NCBI GenBank assembly: GCA_047971315.1
Contig: JBKDZP010000016.1
Location: 10,747-74,746, forward strand
Direction: 5' to 3'
DNA length: 64,000 bases
Source: JBKDZP01 sp047971315
GTDB lineage: Bacteria > Bacillota_I > Bacilli_A > RF39 > UBA660
A program made the translations under genes and the position numbers. Positions 1-10,400 of this stretch are shown here, piece after piece; position 1 is the stretch's first letter, and each line of letters starts with the position of its first letter. Below the pieces are notes generated by a model that did not search any database, was not told the DNA's origin, and was given only the letters and a program-made list of their open reading frames with translations.

Positions 1-426
1 AACGGAGAAGTACTATCAATGCATAAAGGAATAATCAAAAAAAGCGGTATTGTTCAAACTGGTGATGTCTATGTTGATGGTAATAGAATTGGTGATATCG
101 GAGCAGTTGTAATTAAAGATCGTAAGATTATGTCTAGTGATGGAATTATTGTTGTAATTGCAAATATTGATATAGAAAATGTTAGGCTACTTGGTCGAGT
201 TAATATCACTACTCGTGGTTTCGTTCAAGTAAATGAAAATGAAGAATTACTAAAAAGTTTAGAAATGATTAGTAGAAATGCTATATTATCTAAAATTCAT
301 AAACCAATAAATTATACAGCAATTAAAAATGAAATTATTAATACGTTATCTAATTTTGCATATGAAAAAACAGGAAGAAAACCAATTATTCTGCCTGTTA
401 TAATGGATATTAAGAAAAATTCTTAA
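1..426 (+). CDS. rnj: Ribonuclease J, C-terminal part (gene starts before the window)
   Basis: The reading frame is open from base 1, so this is the 3' end of a longer gene; the first ATG at 19 is internal. RNase J is a metallo-beta-lactamase/beta-CASP ribonuclease that matures and degrades mRNA and rRNA in Bacillota. The visible part matches its last segment: a strand-rich stretch (GDVYVDGNRIGDIG, then VVIKDRKIMSSDGIIVVIANID) followed by the helical C-terminal domain ending near a TGRKPIILPVIMDI stretch. The catalytic core lies outside the window. The gene converges on the histidine kinase gene and their stop codons overlap (bases 423-426). I am confident of the family, but J1 versus J2 cannot be decided here. 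Confidence 0.9.
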   Translation, partial: NGEVLSMHKGIIKKSGIVQTGDVYVDGNRIGDIGAVVIKDRKIMSSDGIIVVIANIDIENVRLLGRVNITTRGFVQVNENEELLKSLEMISRNAILSKIHKPINYTAIKNEIINTLSNFAYEKTGRKPIILPVIMDIKKNS

Positions 427-1679
427 TATCTTTTTTTTATGCCTATTGGTAATGTAATTACAGCTTTTGTTCCTTTATTTTCTTTTGATAGGTATTTTAA
501 ACTTCCATTGTGAGCTTTTATTATTTCATTTGATAAAAAAACTCCTAAACCTGCACCTCTATTTTTGGTTGAAAAAAATGGTTCTTTCATTTTTGACAAA
601 TTTTCTTTGGTAATTCCAGCACCGTTATCTTCAATAAATATTTTTATTTCATTTCTTCTTATTTTTGTATTTATTTTTAAACATCCTAATTGTCCTTGTG
701 GAATTGATTCAACACTATTTTTCAGGATATTTAAAACTACTTGATTCAATCTATTATAATCTGCTTCAATATAAAATTCATCATCATTAAATAATAATTC
801 ATATTCAATATTTCTTGAATTTAAAATTGGAATATATTTTTTTGTCACTTCTTCTAATAACATATTTATATCAATTATGTCTTTTTGAATTTTAATTCTA
901 TTAATTGATAAAAAATCCTCTAATAGAAATAACAATCTAGAAATTTCTTCTTTAATTATTGGGATATATTTTTTTGAATGTTCTATGTTATTAACATCAA
1001 ACATATCTAAGTATCCTTTACAAACAGCAATTGGATTTTTAATTTCATGAGTTATTTTAAATAAAGATTCATTAATTTTTTTTTCATCATCTATTTCTTT
1101 CATATTTCTATGTAACAGTAATACATCTTCTGATATTTTAAATAAATATACAGAAAAAGCAGATAAAATCCCAAATCCAAATAAATAAAGTATACTATAT
1201 AGAAGTTCTGGTACATTTGTAATAAAATGATTAAAAAATATACTCATTCCCACTAGATATAATAAAATATTTAGATAAATAAATATTTTACTAAATATAC
1301 TATTTTCTATTTCTTTATATTTGATAATATAATAAATTATATAGTACATTAAATACTCAACTATCAAATAAATAATTGAAAAATTAAAATGACTATAAAA
1401 TTGATAAATAATTATAATTGAAATAAATACAATACTTAATTCTCTTTTTTTCTTATATGCAATTAAAAGTGGAATATTTAAAAAAAGTTGAATAATTCCA
1501 CAATTACTGTATCCACCAAATTTTATTAGTAAATAAATAGATGAAATAATTGCAATATCTAAAACTAAATCTGATTTTTCCTTTTCTAATGTTTTTTTAA
1601 ATGTTAAATATATTAAGTATACTATTAATGGAAACGATATGTATAGCATATCTACTAGTATATTTTCGAATAAATTCAT
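423..1679 (-). CDS. Membrane sensor histidine kinase
   Basis: This is a 418-residue orphan kinase. About six hydrophobic segments fill residues 1-185 and form a membrane sensor, with no large extracellular domain. The kinase core follows: H-box KITHEIKNP with the phospho-accepting His near residue 211, N-box NILKNSVESI near 317-325, G1 box DNGAG near 351 and a G2 box RGAGLG near 374. This arrangement resembles the sporulation and stress kinases of Bacilli (KinB/KinD-like). No response regulator gene is adjacent, so the partner is unknown. Upstream, at about 1690-1740 on the minus strand, there is a TTGACA hexamer inside a direct repeat of GACAAAAG, which could be a regulated promoter. Confidence 0.9.
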   Translation of the reverse strand: MNLFENILVDMLYISFPLIVYLIYLTFKKTLEKEKSDLVLDIAIISSIYLLIKFGGYSNCGIIQLFLNIPLLIAYKKKRELSIVFISIIIIYQFYSHFNFSIIYLIVEYLMYYIIYYIIKYKEIENSIFSKIFIYLNILLYLVGMSIFFNHFITNVPELLYSILYLFGFGILSAFSVYLFKISEDVLLLHRNMKEIDDEKKINESLFKITHEIKNPIAVCKGYLDMFDVNNIEHSKKYIPIIKEEISRLLFLLEDFLSINRIKIQKDIIDINMLLEEVTKKYIPILNSRNIEYELLFNDDEFYIEADYNRLNQVVLNILKNSVESIPQGQLGCLKINTKIRRNEIKIFIEDNGAGITKENLSKMKEPFFSTKNRGAGLGVFLSNEIIKAHNGSLKYLSKENKGTKAVITLPIGIKKRY

Positions 1680-1740
1680 TTTCTATCACCTCGACATAAT
1701 AATACATTTTTCTTTTGTCAACTTTTGTCGAAAAAAGAAA

Positions 1741-1760
1741 AAAGTGATATAAATCACTTT
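1741..1760 (-). terminator. Intrinsic terminator of the EIIB-like gene
   Basis: A perfect 8-bp stem (AAAGTGAT / ATCACTTT, four-base loop) is followed on the minus strand by a T-rich tract. The TGA stop codon of the upstream gene (1754-1756) lies inside the stem. Confidence 0.8.
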
Positions 1761-2077
1761 AAATTTTGTATTTGTTTTTTTAATTGTCTAGCTTGATCAC
1801 CAATTATTATTTTTAGTTGATTATCAATTTCTAGTATTCCTTGAGCTCCCATTTTTTGAATTCCTTCTTTATTTGCTTTTGTAACATCTTTTAAGTTAAC
1901 AACAAATCTAGATTTATTAAATTCATAGGTAATAATATTGTCTTTTCCGCCTAAATAACTAACAAGCCTGTTCGCTTCAATTCTAAAATCTTTTTGTTTT
2001 GATTTAGCAATAGCTAGCGCAATAATTACTAAAATAAAGATAATAATTGCATACTGTATGTATTCCATTTTTCTCAC
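1754..2077 (-). CDS. Membrane-anchored PTS EIIB-like protein lacking the catalytic cysteine
   Basis: This 107-residue protein has one N-terminal membrane helix (about residues 6-24) and then a glucose-type EIIB fold: LVSYLGGKDNI, a strand pair, VTKANKEGIQKMGAQGILEI and an IIIGDQARQL end. In active EIIB domains a phospho-accepting Cys starts the CxTRLR strand. Here that stretch reads YEFNKSRFVVNL with no Cys, and the whole protein has none. I infer that it cannot carry phosphate from EIIA to a sugar and may be regulatory or structural. No EIIC or EIIA gene is next to it. It is divergent from the RodA/FtsW gene. Confidence 0.75.
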   Translation of the reverse strand: MRKMEYIQYAIIIFILVIIALAIAKSKQKDFRIEANRLVSYLGGKDNIITYEFNKSRFVVNLKDVTKANKEGIQKMGAQGILEIDNQLKIIIGDQARQLKKQIQNLK

Positions 2078-2197
2078 CTGCTACTATTATACTATATTTT
2101 TTTGTTTTTTAATATGTTTTTTTGGAGTAATTTGTCAAATAAATAGAAATTTGTTGTTTATTATTTTTTTTTATTGTAATATTATAGTGGTGATTAT

Positions 2198-3319
2198 ATG
2201 AGTAAAATGGCAAACTATAAGTTTGATAAATCAATTTTAATTCTTTTACTGATATTTTGTTTTATAAGTATTATTACAATATATAGTTCGCAAAGTATAC
2301 TAGATAATAGTGTTGAAAATTTAGCTAATAAACAGTTTATTTGGTATTTGATTGGATTTGGATTTATTTTTTTAATAACTATTGTTGGAAATGTCAAAAT
2401 ATTTAAATATTCTTTTATTTTGTATTTGATTGGAAATATTACATTATTTTTATTGCTAATATTTGGTACTCCAATTAATAATGCTAGATGTTGGTTTTCA
2501 ATTCCAGGTGGGACAATTCAACCAAGTGAATTTATGAAACTTATCTTAATTATAGTTGTTGCTAAGTTAATTCAAAATTTTAATGATCAACACCCCTATC
2601 CTAGTTTACTTGATGAATTTCTTTTTCTTTTGAAAGTTGGATTTGTTATTTTAATTCCAAGTGTTTTAACTTTTTTAGAACCAGATACTGGAGTAGTTTT
2701 AATATATGTTTTAATTACATCTATTATGCTGTTTATATCTGGAATTAGATATAGATTTTTCATTATTTTAAGTTTTCTTATAATGCTTATAGTAGGATGT
2801 GTTTTATTTATTTATTTTAATAATCAAAATCTTTTTGTTAATTTATTTGGGAGTAGTTTTTTCTTACGAGTAGATAGAATACTAGACTGGTCAAATAAAA
2901 GTGGATTTCAATTAGAAAATGGTTTATCGGCAATTGGTAGTTCTGGTTTATTTGGTTATGGTATTTCTAATACTCCAATTTATTTTCCTGAAGCTCAAAC
3001 TGATTTTATATTTGCAGTTTTCGCGAGTAATTTTGGATTTTTAGGTTCTATTTTACTTCTTTTTATAATTTTGTTTTTTGATATGAAACTAATTATAACA
3101 GCTATTGATTCTAATAATAATATTAATAAATATATTATATCTGGTGTAATTGGTATGCTTTTATTTCAGCAGTTTCAAAATATTAGTATGACATTAGGTC
3201 TTGTTCCAATTACTGGAATAACACTTCCCTTTATTAGTTATGGTGGTTCAAGTTTACTTAGTTATATGTTAGCTATGGGATTAATTTTTAATATTTCAAA
3301 TCAAAATTTAAAAAATTAA
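2198..3319 (+). CDS. RodA/FtsW/SpoVE-family peptidoglycan polymerase
   Basis: This is a 373-residue SEDS protein with about ten membrane helices. These glycosyltransferases polymerise lipid II during elongation, division or sporulation, usually with a class B penicillin-binding protein. Family landmarks are visible: FLEPDTGVVLIYV (with the functional Asp), TDFIFAVFASNFGFLGS and the signature PFISYGGSSLL near the C-terminus. The length is normal. A GTGGTGAT ribosome site precedes the ATG, and a TATTAT-like -10 lies just before it. No PBP gene is adjacent, so RodA, FtsW and SpoVE cannot be told apart. Its presence shows that this organism keeps a peptidoglycan wall. Confidence 0.9.
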   Translation: MSKMANYKFDKSILILLLIFCFISIITIYSSQSILDNSVENLANKQFIWYLIGFGFIFLITIVGNVKIFKYSFILYLIGNITLFLLLIFGTPINNARCWFSIPGGTIQPSEFMKLILIIVVAKLIQNFNDQHPYPSLLDEFLFLLKVGFVILIPSVLTFLEPDTGVVLIYVLITSIMLFISGIRYRFFIILSFLIMLIVGCVLFIYFNNQNLFVNLFGSSFFLRVDRILDWSNKSGFQLENGLSAIGSSGLFGYGISNTPIYFPEAQTDFIFAVFASNFGFLGSILLLFIILFFDMKLIITAIDSNNNINKYIISGVIGMLLFQQFQNISMTLGLVPITGITLPFISYGGSSLLSYMLAMGLIFNISNQNLKN

Positions 3320-3414
3320 ATAAATATCTTAAATTTCTAATATTAAACTAAATTTATTATTATAAAGTTTTAATTGAATTAGATAAAAAGATAATACTAA
3401 TTATTAATACTATT

Positions 3415-3786
3415 TTATTTACAATTTGATGTTGTTTTTAGTTCAAATACTGGGTCATTATAAGTATTAAAGGTAACTTTTACTCCTCTTTCTAGAGTAA
3501 TTTCATCACCTGTTGTTAAGTCTAGAAGTGGATTAGTAAGTTTCCCGTCATTTACTAGTGTTTCTAGTGTTATACAATAAGAATTACTAGCTTCGTAAAT
3601 ATAAATACTAGTTCTCTCGTCCATATAAAGTTGTGTTGCTTGATAAATAACATTTAATGATATTTCACTAACATCATCTTTTTTATCAGATATTTGATTC
3701 ATTATGTTTGGTACTACTAATAATGTTAGTAACCCTAGAATCATTACAACAGCAATCATTTCAATTAATGTAAATCCCTTTTTCAT
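3415..3786 (-). CDS. Type IV pilin-like pseudopilin (ComGC/GspG-like)
   Basis: This 123-residue protein has a textbook class III prepilin leader, MKKGFTLIEMIAVVMILGLL. Cleavage is expected between Gly4 and Phe5, Glu is at mature position 5, and a long hydrophobic helix follows. The globular part has three cysteines (two in the second half near the end). It stands alone with no other com or pilus genes beside it, so its assembly ATPase must be elsewhere. A pilD/comC-type prepilin peptidase must exist in the genome to process it, which is relevant to the Tad-like locus further along. Confidence 0.85.
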   Translation of the reverse strand: MKKGFTLIEMIAVVMILGLLTLLVVPNIMNQISDKKDDVSEISLNVIYQATQLYMDERTSIYIYEASNSYCITLETLVNDGKLTNPLLDLTTGDEITLERGVKVTFNTYNDPVFELKTTSNCK

Positions 3787-3835
3787 AATAACCTCTTTCT
3801 TTTATAATTATAACTTCTTTGAAAAAAAAAAGCAA

Positions 3836-4048
3836 CTATTCAGTTTCTTCTTTTTTTGTAATTATTTCTTTTCCTTTGTATGTTCCACAAGTAGCACATA
3901 CTCTGTGTGGACGAATATCCGCTCCACATTTTGGACATTTAGTTGTTTCATTCGCACTTATTTTGTAGTGTGTACGACGCATTCTACCTCTAGTTTTACT
4001 AACTTTTCTAAAAGGTACAGCTAACATTTGTATATCTAATTTCATCAT
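3836..4048 (-). CDS. rpmF: Ribosomal protein L32
   Basis: This is the bL32 protein of the large ribosomal subunit, recognised by AVPFRKVSKTRGRMRRTHYKI at the N-terminus. It has an intact zinc ribbon, CPKCGADIRPHRVCATCG (two CxxC pairs), so it is the zinc-dependent form. I chose the ATG at 4048 because GAGGTG lies seven bases upstream. A longer reading from 4063 has no ribosome site. The N-terminal extension MMKLDIQML before the usual start is slightly unusual. It follows the YceD gene closely, the standard yceD-rpmF pairing. Confidence 0.95.
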   Translation of the reverse strand: MMKLDIQMLAVPFRKVSKTRGRMRRTHYKISANETTKCPKCGADIRPHRVCATCGTYKGKEIITKKEETE

Positions 4049-4066
4049 TTTATAACACCTCACTTT

Positions 4067-4552
4067 TCATTTAAATAAGTCATTTAGCTTTTGAAGTTCA
4101 GGATTTAGTGATGATTTTGAATTTTCTTTTATAAAACTCCATCCATCACCAATTAATTCAATATCACTTGCTTCTTCACTAACGAATCTCATGGGAATTT
4201 CCATTAATATATTTTCCCATATTATCGGCAAAATATCAATAGTATTTTCATCATTTTTTGAATTTTCATCAATTTCTAACAATAATTCTTCTAAATTTCC
4301 ATCTATTTCGGTCATGAAGGTATATTCAACAGGTTTTAATGTTACTGCACATTCACCTGTCATTACTCCGGATAATTCTAAATTTAAATCAAATCCTTCA
4401 TATACATTTTTTTTTATAGATCCCTTTAAGATAACATTGTCTATTTTTTTTAAGTCTGTCTTAAGCAATAATTCACTATCTATTTTAATTTTTTCATCAA
4501 TAATAAGTTCTTTTTCAATTCCACTTTTTAGTCTTGTTAGATCTATTAACAT
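4067..4552 (-). CDS. yceD: YceD family (DUF177) protein
   Basis: The 161-residue protein is recognised by its position directly before rpmF and by the motif LELSGVMTGECAVTLKPVEYTF (the family normally has C...C...LxPV in this place). In bacteria the family is linked to 23S rRNA accumulation and ribosome assembly. It has an AAAGGAAG ribosome site. It shares a short divergent promoter region with tmcAL. Confidence 0.85.
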   Translation of the reverse strand: MLIDLTRLKSGIEKELIIDEKIKIDSELLLKTDLKKIDNVILKGSIKKNVYEGFDLNLELSGVMTGECAVTLKPVEYTFMTEIDGNLEELLLEIDENSKNDENTIDILPIIWENILMEIPMRFVSEEASDIELIGDGWSFIKENSKSSLNPELQKLNDLFK

Positions 4553-4636
4553 ATTATCTTCCTTTCGGATATTAGTATATCATATTCATCTATTTTTTTC
4601 AAATAATTTATGGTATGATTATATTAGGTGAAGTTT

Positions 4637-5791
4637 ATGAAAAGTGTTGGAATAATATGTGAATATAATCCTTTCCATAATGGACATTTATATCATTTAA
4701 ATAAAGTTAAAGAAATGTTTAATGGATATACTATTGTTTTAGTAATGAGTGGTAATTTTACACAAAGAGGTGAAGCTAGTATAATTGATAAATGGGATAA
4801 AACTGAGATTGCCCTAAATTACGGGGTTGATTTAGTGATTGAAATACCCTTTGTTTTTGCAACTCAAAGTGCGGATACTTTTGCTAAAGCAAGCATTACA
4901 TTGTTAGATGCTGTTGGAGTTGATTACATAGTTTTTGGAAGTGAAACAAATAATATTGATAAATTAACCGAAATGGCTAATATTCAATTAAAAAATAAAA
5001 ATTATGATAAAATTGTAAAAGAATATTTAAATCAAGGTATTAATTATCCTAGTGCACTATCTAAAGCATTATTTGATATAACTGGGTCAAAAGTTAGTAA
5101 ACCCAATGATATTTTAGGAATAAGTTATATTAGAGAAATATTAAAGTTAAATAGTAGTATTAAACCAATGTGTATTAAAAGAAATAATGATTATAATTCT
5201 ATTCATTTAGAAGATGATATAACAAGTGCTACTAGTATTAGATATGCACTAAAACATAAAGATAATGTCCATAAATATGTTCCTCTTTATTCTAATACTT
5301 TTCTTAGTGATAATTTATTTTTTATTGAAAATTATTTTCCATTATTGAAGTTTAAAATTTTAACTGATTTAAATAATTTAGCCAAGTATCAAACTGTTGA
5401 TGAAGGTATAGAAAATAGAATAGCTAAATCAATTATTAATTGTAAGAGTCTTGATGAACTAATTTTAAAAATAAAAACTAAAAGATACACTTATAATAAG
5501 CTAAATAGGATGTTTACTCATATTTTATGTAATTTTACTAAAGAAGAATCTAAAAAATTTAATACTCCTGAATATATTAGAGTTTTAGGATTTAATAAAA
5601 ATGGTCAAAATTATTTAAAGTATATAAAAAATGGTTCAAAACTACCAATTATTACTAATTATTCTACAATTAATAGTAGCATGTTAGATTTAGAATTTAG
5701 AAGTACATGCGTATATTCAAGCATATTAAATGAGAAAGATAAAATAAAATTAATTGAAAGTGAATATAAAAATAGTCCTATTATAAAATAA
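4637..5791 (+). CDS. tmcAL: tRNA(Met) cytidine acetate ligase TmcAL (YlbM)
   Basis: This nucleotidyltransferase-fold enzyme uses ATP and acetate to acetylate the wobble cytidine (ac4C34) of elongator tRNA-Met. The N-terminus SVGIICEYNPFHNGHLYH holds the HxGH nucleotide-binding motif (residues 14-17). SGNFTQRGEASIIDKW and FGSETNN are also typical of the family. The length of 384 residues is normal. I chose the ATG at 4637 because AGGTGA precedes it by six bases; the in-frame GTG at 4628 overlaps that site. The gene is divergent from yceD. Confidence 0.93.
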   Translation: MKSVGIICEYNPFHNGHLYHLNKVKEMFNGYTIVLVMSGNFTQRGEASIIDKWDKTEIALNYGVDLVIEIPFVFATQSADTFAKASITLLDAVGVDYIVFGSETNNIDKLTEMANIQLKNKNYDKIVKEYLNQGINYPSALSKALFDITGSKVSKPNDILGISYIREILKLNSSIKPMCIKRNNDYNSIHLEDDITSATSIRYALKHKDNVHKYVPLYSNTFLSDNLFFIENYFPLLKFKILTDLNNLAKYQTVDEGIENRIAKSIINCKSLDELILKIKTKRYTYNKLNRMFTHILCNFTKEESKKFNTPEYIRVLGFNKNGQNYLKYIKNGSKLPIITNYSTINSSMLDLEFRSTCVYSSILNEKDKIKLIESEYKNSPIIK

Positions 5792-5800
5792 ATAATACTC

Positions 5801-5826
5801 AAAAAGTAGATTAAACTACTTTTTTA
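5801..5826 (+). terminator. Intrinsic terminator after tmcAL
   Basis: A 9-bp stem (AAAAAGTAG / CTACTTTTT) with a six-base loop runs into a T tract on the plus strand, 10 bases after the tmcAL stop. Confidence 0.8.
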
Positions 5827-5885
5827 TTTTAATAAAAATAATTTAAATAATATATGAATTGATGTACTTGATTTAAATAAATTAA

Positions 5886-5907
5886 AAGAAGCACATTAAT
5901 GCTTCTT
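5886..5907 (-). terminator. Intrinsic terminator after pyk
   Basis: A perfect 8-bp stem AAGAAGCA / TGCTTCTT with a six-base loop lies just beyond the pyk stop and is followed by a TTTTAATTT tract on the minus strand. Confidence 0.8.
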
Positions 5908-5921
5908 AAATATAATAGAAA

Positions 5922-7331
5922 TTAAATTGTTTCAATTTTCATTAAATTAGTTGTTCCTTGAACACTATTTTTAGGAAAACCACCAGTAATTACAATTTTA
6001 TCTCCTTCATTTAAATTCATAAAATTCATTGCTTTTTGTTTAGCATCATTTAATACTTCATCAGTACTTCCATATTCCGGAACATATGTTGAATAAACAC
6101 CATAATTTAGTGCTAATGAATTTGCTATTTTTTCATTTGGACAACCTGCTAAAATTAATGCATTTGGTTTTAAATTACTAATTTTTTTTGCAGTATAACC
6201 AGATATTGTTGCAGCTACAATTAATTTAGCATCAATTAAATTTGAAGCATAAACAACACTATCAGCAATAACTTCAGTTACATCTAATTCTCTGTTTGAT
6301 CCAAACATTGCTTCAAAATCCGAATGTTTTTCAGCATTTTCAGCAATTTCAGCCATAAATTTAACAGCATCGATTGGATGTTTTCCAATTGTTGTTTCAC
6401 CACTTAACATTATAGCATCCGTTCCATCAAATACAGCATTTGCAATATCTGATACTTCAGCACGTGTTGGTCTAGCACTTTCGTACATTGATGCAAGCAT
6501 TTCTGTTGCTACTACACAAGTTTTTCCTTGTTCACGAGCTTTTTGTACCATTAATTTTTGTAAAATTGGAAGTTCTGCCATTGGTACTTCTACACCAAGA
6601 TCTCCTCTTGCTACCATGATTCCTTCTGATACAGCTATAATTTCATCTAAATTTTTGATTGCTGTTTTGCTTTCGATTTTTGCAATAATTTGTAAATCTT
6701 CTCTATTTTGTGATTTTAGTATTTCTTTTACTTCTAAAACGTCTTGAGCACATGTTACAAATGATAATGCTAAGAAGTCACCTTCATGATTACAAGCGTA
6801 AATTATATCTTCTTTATCTTGTTCACTTAAAAATGGCATACCTAAATCTACACCTGGAACTGCTGTTCCACGACGACTTTTAATAACTCCACCATGAATA
6901 ATTTTACATGTAACACCATCTTCTTCTACTGATATTACTTCAAGAGTTAATAACCCATCATCTAATAAAACATTATCTCCTTTTTTTAAGTTAGAAATAA
7001 CTTCTTTAAAATTTAAAGTAATTTGTTCTTTTGTTCCAATTATATCGTCTTTTACTATACGAATATTTTCTCCATCTATTAATTCAATTTTATCATTTTC
7101 AAAATTACATGTTCTTAAATCTGGTCCTTTTGTATCATATAATATTGCTACATTACTTCCAGTTCTTTTTCTTACTTCTTTAATTGTATTAACAGCACTA
7201 ACTTTTTCTTCTAAAGTTGCATGTGAAAAGTTAATACGTCCAACATTCATCCCTGCTAATACCATTTTTTCCATTATATCTGGTTCGCAGCTTACTGGTC
7301 CAATGCTGCAAATTATTTTAGTTTTTTTCAT
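5922..7331 (-). CDS. pyk: Pyruvate kinase
   Basis: This enzyme converts phosphoenolpyruvate and ADP to pyruvate and ATP, the last step of glycolysis. The 469 residues match the short bacterial form without the extra C-terminal PEP-utiliser domain of some Bacilli. Clear motifs are TKIICSIGP at the start, GMNVGRINFSHA, the catalytic IAKIES stretch, MVARGDLGVEVP and GTDAIMLSGETTIGKHP. I chose the ATG at 7331 because GAGG lies six to seven bases upstream and the protein then starts with the family's usual MKKTKIICSIGP. The longer frame to 7373 has no ribosome site. Confidence 0.97.
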   Translation of the reverse strand: MKKTKIICSIGPVSCEPDIMEKMVLAGMNVGRINFSHATLEEKVSAVNTIKEVRKRTGSNVAILYDTKGPDLRTCNFENDKIELIDGENIRIVKDDIIGTKEQITLNFKEVISNLKKGDNVLLDDGLLTLEVISVEEDGVTCKIIHGGVIKSRRGTAVPGVDLGMPFLSEQDKEDIIYACNHEGDFLALSFVTCAQDVLEVKEILKSQNREDLQIIAKIESKTAIKNLDEIIAVSEGIMVARGDLGVEVPMAELPILQKLMVQKAREQGKTCVVATEMLASMYESARPTRAEVSDIANAVFDGTDAIMLSGETTIGKHPIDAVKFMAEIAENAEKHSDFEAMFGSNRELDVTEVIADSVVYASNLIDAKLIVAATISGYTAKKISNLKPNALILAGCPNEKIANSLALNYGVYSTYVPEYGSTDEVLNDAKQKAMNFMNLNEGDKIVITGGFPKNSVQGTTNLMKIETI

Positions 7332-7363
7332 TTTATACCTCTTTCTCTTTATAAGCCAAAATA

Positions 7364-7392
7364 ATTTTATCATAAGTTGCTTTTATAATCAA
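7364..7392 (-). promoter_or_regulatory. Sigma-A promoter of pyk
   Basis: On the minus strand, TTGATT (7392-7387) and TAAAAT (7369-7364) are separated by 17 bases, with a TGa extended -10. The layout is the same as the promoter before the MarR/ABC operon at 54339-54367. Confidence 0.7.
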
Positions 7393-7443
7393 TTATTTTA
7401 GATAATTAATTTTAGTTTTTTTTATATAATCTATAGAAATTTA

Positions 7444-10400
7444 CTATATTTGTAACATTTTTTTAAAATCCTCTTCTGATAGTTTTGAAAGCATTATTTG
7501 ATCTCTATCTTGGCATTCTATAATTTGATTACTTAATTCTTTTTTCTTAATTTGCAAATCTAATATTTTTTCTTCTATTGTTCCTTTAGCTATTAATTTA
7601 ATAACTTCTACTACTTTTTTTTGACCAATTCTATGAGCTCGATCTGTTGCTTGATTTTCTACTTGTGGATTCCACCATGGATCTAAATGAATTACAACAT
7701 CTGCTCCAGTTAGATTCAGTCCAGTTCCACCTGATTTTAATGATATTAAAAATAAATTTGTTTCATCTTCATTAAATTTATTAACTAAATTCATTCTTTC
7801 TATACTTTTAGTACTTCCATCTAAATAATAGTATGATATATTATTTTCTTTTAGTAATGGTTCTAAAAGTTTGAGTGCTGAAGTAAATTGAGAAAATAGT
7901 AAGACTTTATGTTTATTTTGAATTGATGTTTTCAATATTTCAATTACTTCATCATATTTACTACTTTCCCCTTTATAATTTTCAATATAAAGTTTAGGAT
8001 TTATACAAATTTGTCTTAGTTTAGTTAATAATGACAAAATTAAAAATTGACTTTTTTTAAATCCATTTTGCTTAATACTTTTGTCAATTTCTTCTTTAAC
8101 TTTTTCTAATTCAGCGAAATATATTTTCTTTTGTTTTTCATTTAATTCTATAGTTATATTATTTTCTATTTTTGAAGGTAAATCTTTTAATACATCTATT
8201 TTTTTTCTTCTTAATATAAATGGGGTTACTAAATTGTTTAATTCTTTCATTACATTTTCATTTTGAACATTATTTTGATAATATGATCTGAATTTTGCTA
8301 TTTCAAAGAAGAATCCAGGCATTATAAAATCAAAAATACTCCATAGTTCTAATACTGAGTTTTCTATTGGTGTACCTGTTAATGCAAATTTTGTTGTAGC
8401 ACTAATTTGTTTTATACATTTAGTTGTAATAGCATTACTATTTTTTATATTTTGTGCTTCATCTATTATAAATGTATCAAAATTTAATTTTTGATATTCT
8501 TCTATATCTCTTCTTAATAATCCATATGTTGTAATAATTACATCATATTTATTTATTTTTTTTAACATTTCAATTCTTGTTTCTTTATCATTATTTATTA
8601 CAACATATGATATTTTATCACCAAATTTGTTAAATTCATTTTCCCAGTTATAAATAAGGGATGTAGGAGCAACTATTAAAAATTGACCTTTTTTTTCTTT
8701 TAATTTTAACTTAATATAGTTAATTGTTTGGATTGATTTTCCAAGTCCCATTTCATCGGCAAGTATTCCTCCAAATCCACATTTTGATATTGTCATCATC
8801 CATTTTACACCAATTTCTTGATAATCTCTTAATATTTTTTTATCATTTTTTGATATATTTATATTAATATTTTTGTATTTATTAAAGTTATTAATTAAAT
8901 CTTTAATTGATTGATCTACATTTATAAATTGATTTTCATCAAGTGAACTGATATAAAAACTTTTATAATTTGATATAACAGCAGTTCCAAGTTTTTTACT
9001 TTTACTACTCACATTTAAATTATCTAGAATGTTTCCTAGTTTTGTTATTTCTTTATTTTCAACATTTATATAATCACCAGATTTTAATTTGTAGTATTTC
9101 TTTTTTAATTTTATTGATTCCAATATTTCATCTAATTCTTTAGCATCCATATTCTCAATTTTAAAGTCAAATTTTAATATATTGTCTTTTCCCATCGAAA
9201 ATTCACTTTTAATGCTTACATTTTTAATTATTTTAACATCAACTAATTCTTTTGATGTATAAACTTCATAAATATCTTTTATTTCATTTAATCCATTTTC
9301 TATAAATTCTATTATATTATTTTCATCTTCAAGAATAAAATTTTTGTCTTGTTCATTAAATTTAAAATTATATTTTTCTAGAGTATTAATACATTCTTGT
9401 TCCTTTATTAAATTTCTTATAAAGTAAACTTCATCTATTTTATTTACGTTTGACATCATATTTATTTCATTATTTTTTATACTTATATTTGCTTTAGCTT
9501 GAATTATATTTTTATTATATTCGAAGTATAATTTAATTTTATAGTCTTCTATTAAAAATTTTTCTTTTATTTTTGAATCAATTAAAACATTGTCAAATTC
9601 CTTTATATTATTATAAATTTGTTTTGAAAAATTTTCATAGTCTTTTTCTTTTATTAATAATTCTTTTTTAAAATTTTCTTTCATTAGTTTTAATATTTTA
9701 CCTAATTTTGGTTCTAAATTGTATATTTCATTGTCAAATTCAATATACTCATAATCACTAGTTAAAGGTTCATATTTAGTGGAGTATAATTCCAGTTTAA
9801 TTCCAACTTCATTTTCTTTTATTTCCATTTGAAATGGCAATTGTCTATTTACTTTTTTATACTTTTTAATTAATCCATTATTTTCAATTTTAAAGGGTTT
9901 ATTTTCAAGTAACTCAAGAAAGTTTTTTAAAGATTTACCTTTTAATGTATATTTTAATGTAGGTTGATAGTAATAATGATAGTTTAAATAAGTTGGTTTA
10001 CTTTCATGTATTGTTATTAAAAAATCAATTATTTGTTCATCTATTTTTGAAAATGTTTGTATTATAGGATCATAAACAAAGTTTACACCAAAATATATCT
10101 GATTAGTTTTACTTTGATAACTTTCGATAAATTGATCAAGATTTTTTTTTAGTAAATATAGTTTATTTGTTCCTATTTTTAATATCAATTCATATTCTTT
10201 TTCATCTAATTCTTTTTTTAAAATTACTTCTAGATTTAACTTTTCTAAATTGTTTTTAGTATTTGAATCAAATAGTTTTTGAATAATATCATCATCATGA
10301 ATAGAATTTTTAATTCTTGTAATTTCATTTAATATTTCACTATTTTCCATAATGTTAGCTACCACTAAAGCCGCATGTTCACAAAAGTATTTACAATTAA

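Noticed and set aside
3415..3786. The ComGC-like pseudopilin as part of the Tad-like machine
   Set aside because: Its class III leader (G|FTLIE) differs from the MKExxG leaders of the locus and it lies 26 kb away. It more likely belongs to a competence-type pilus.
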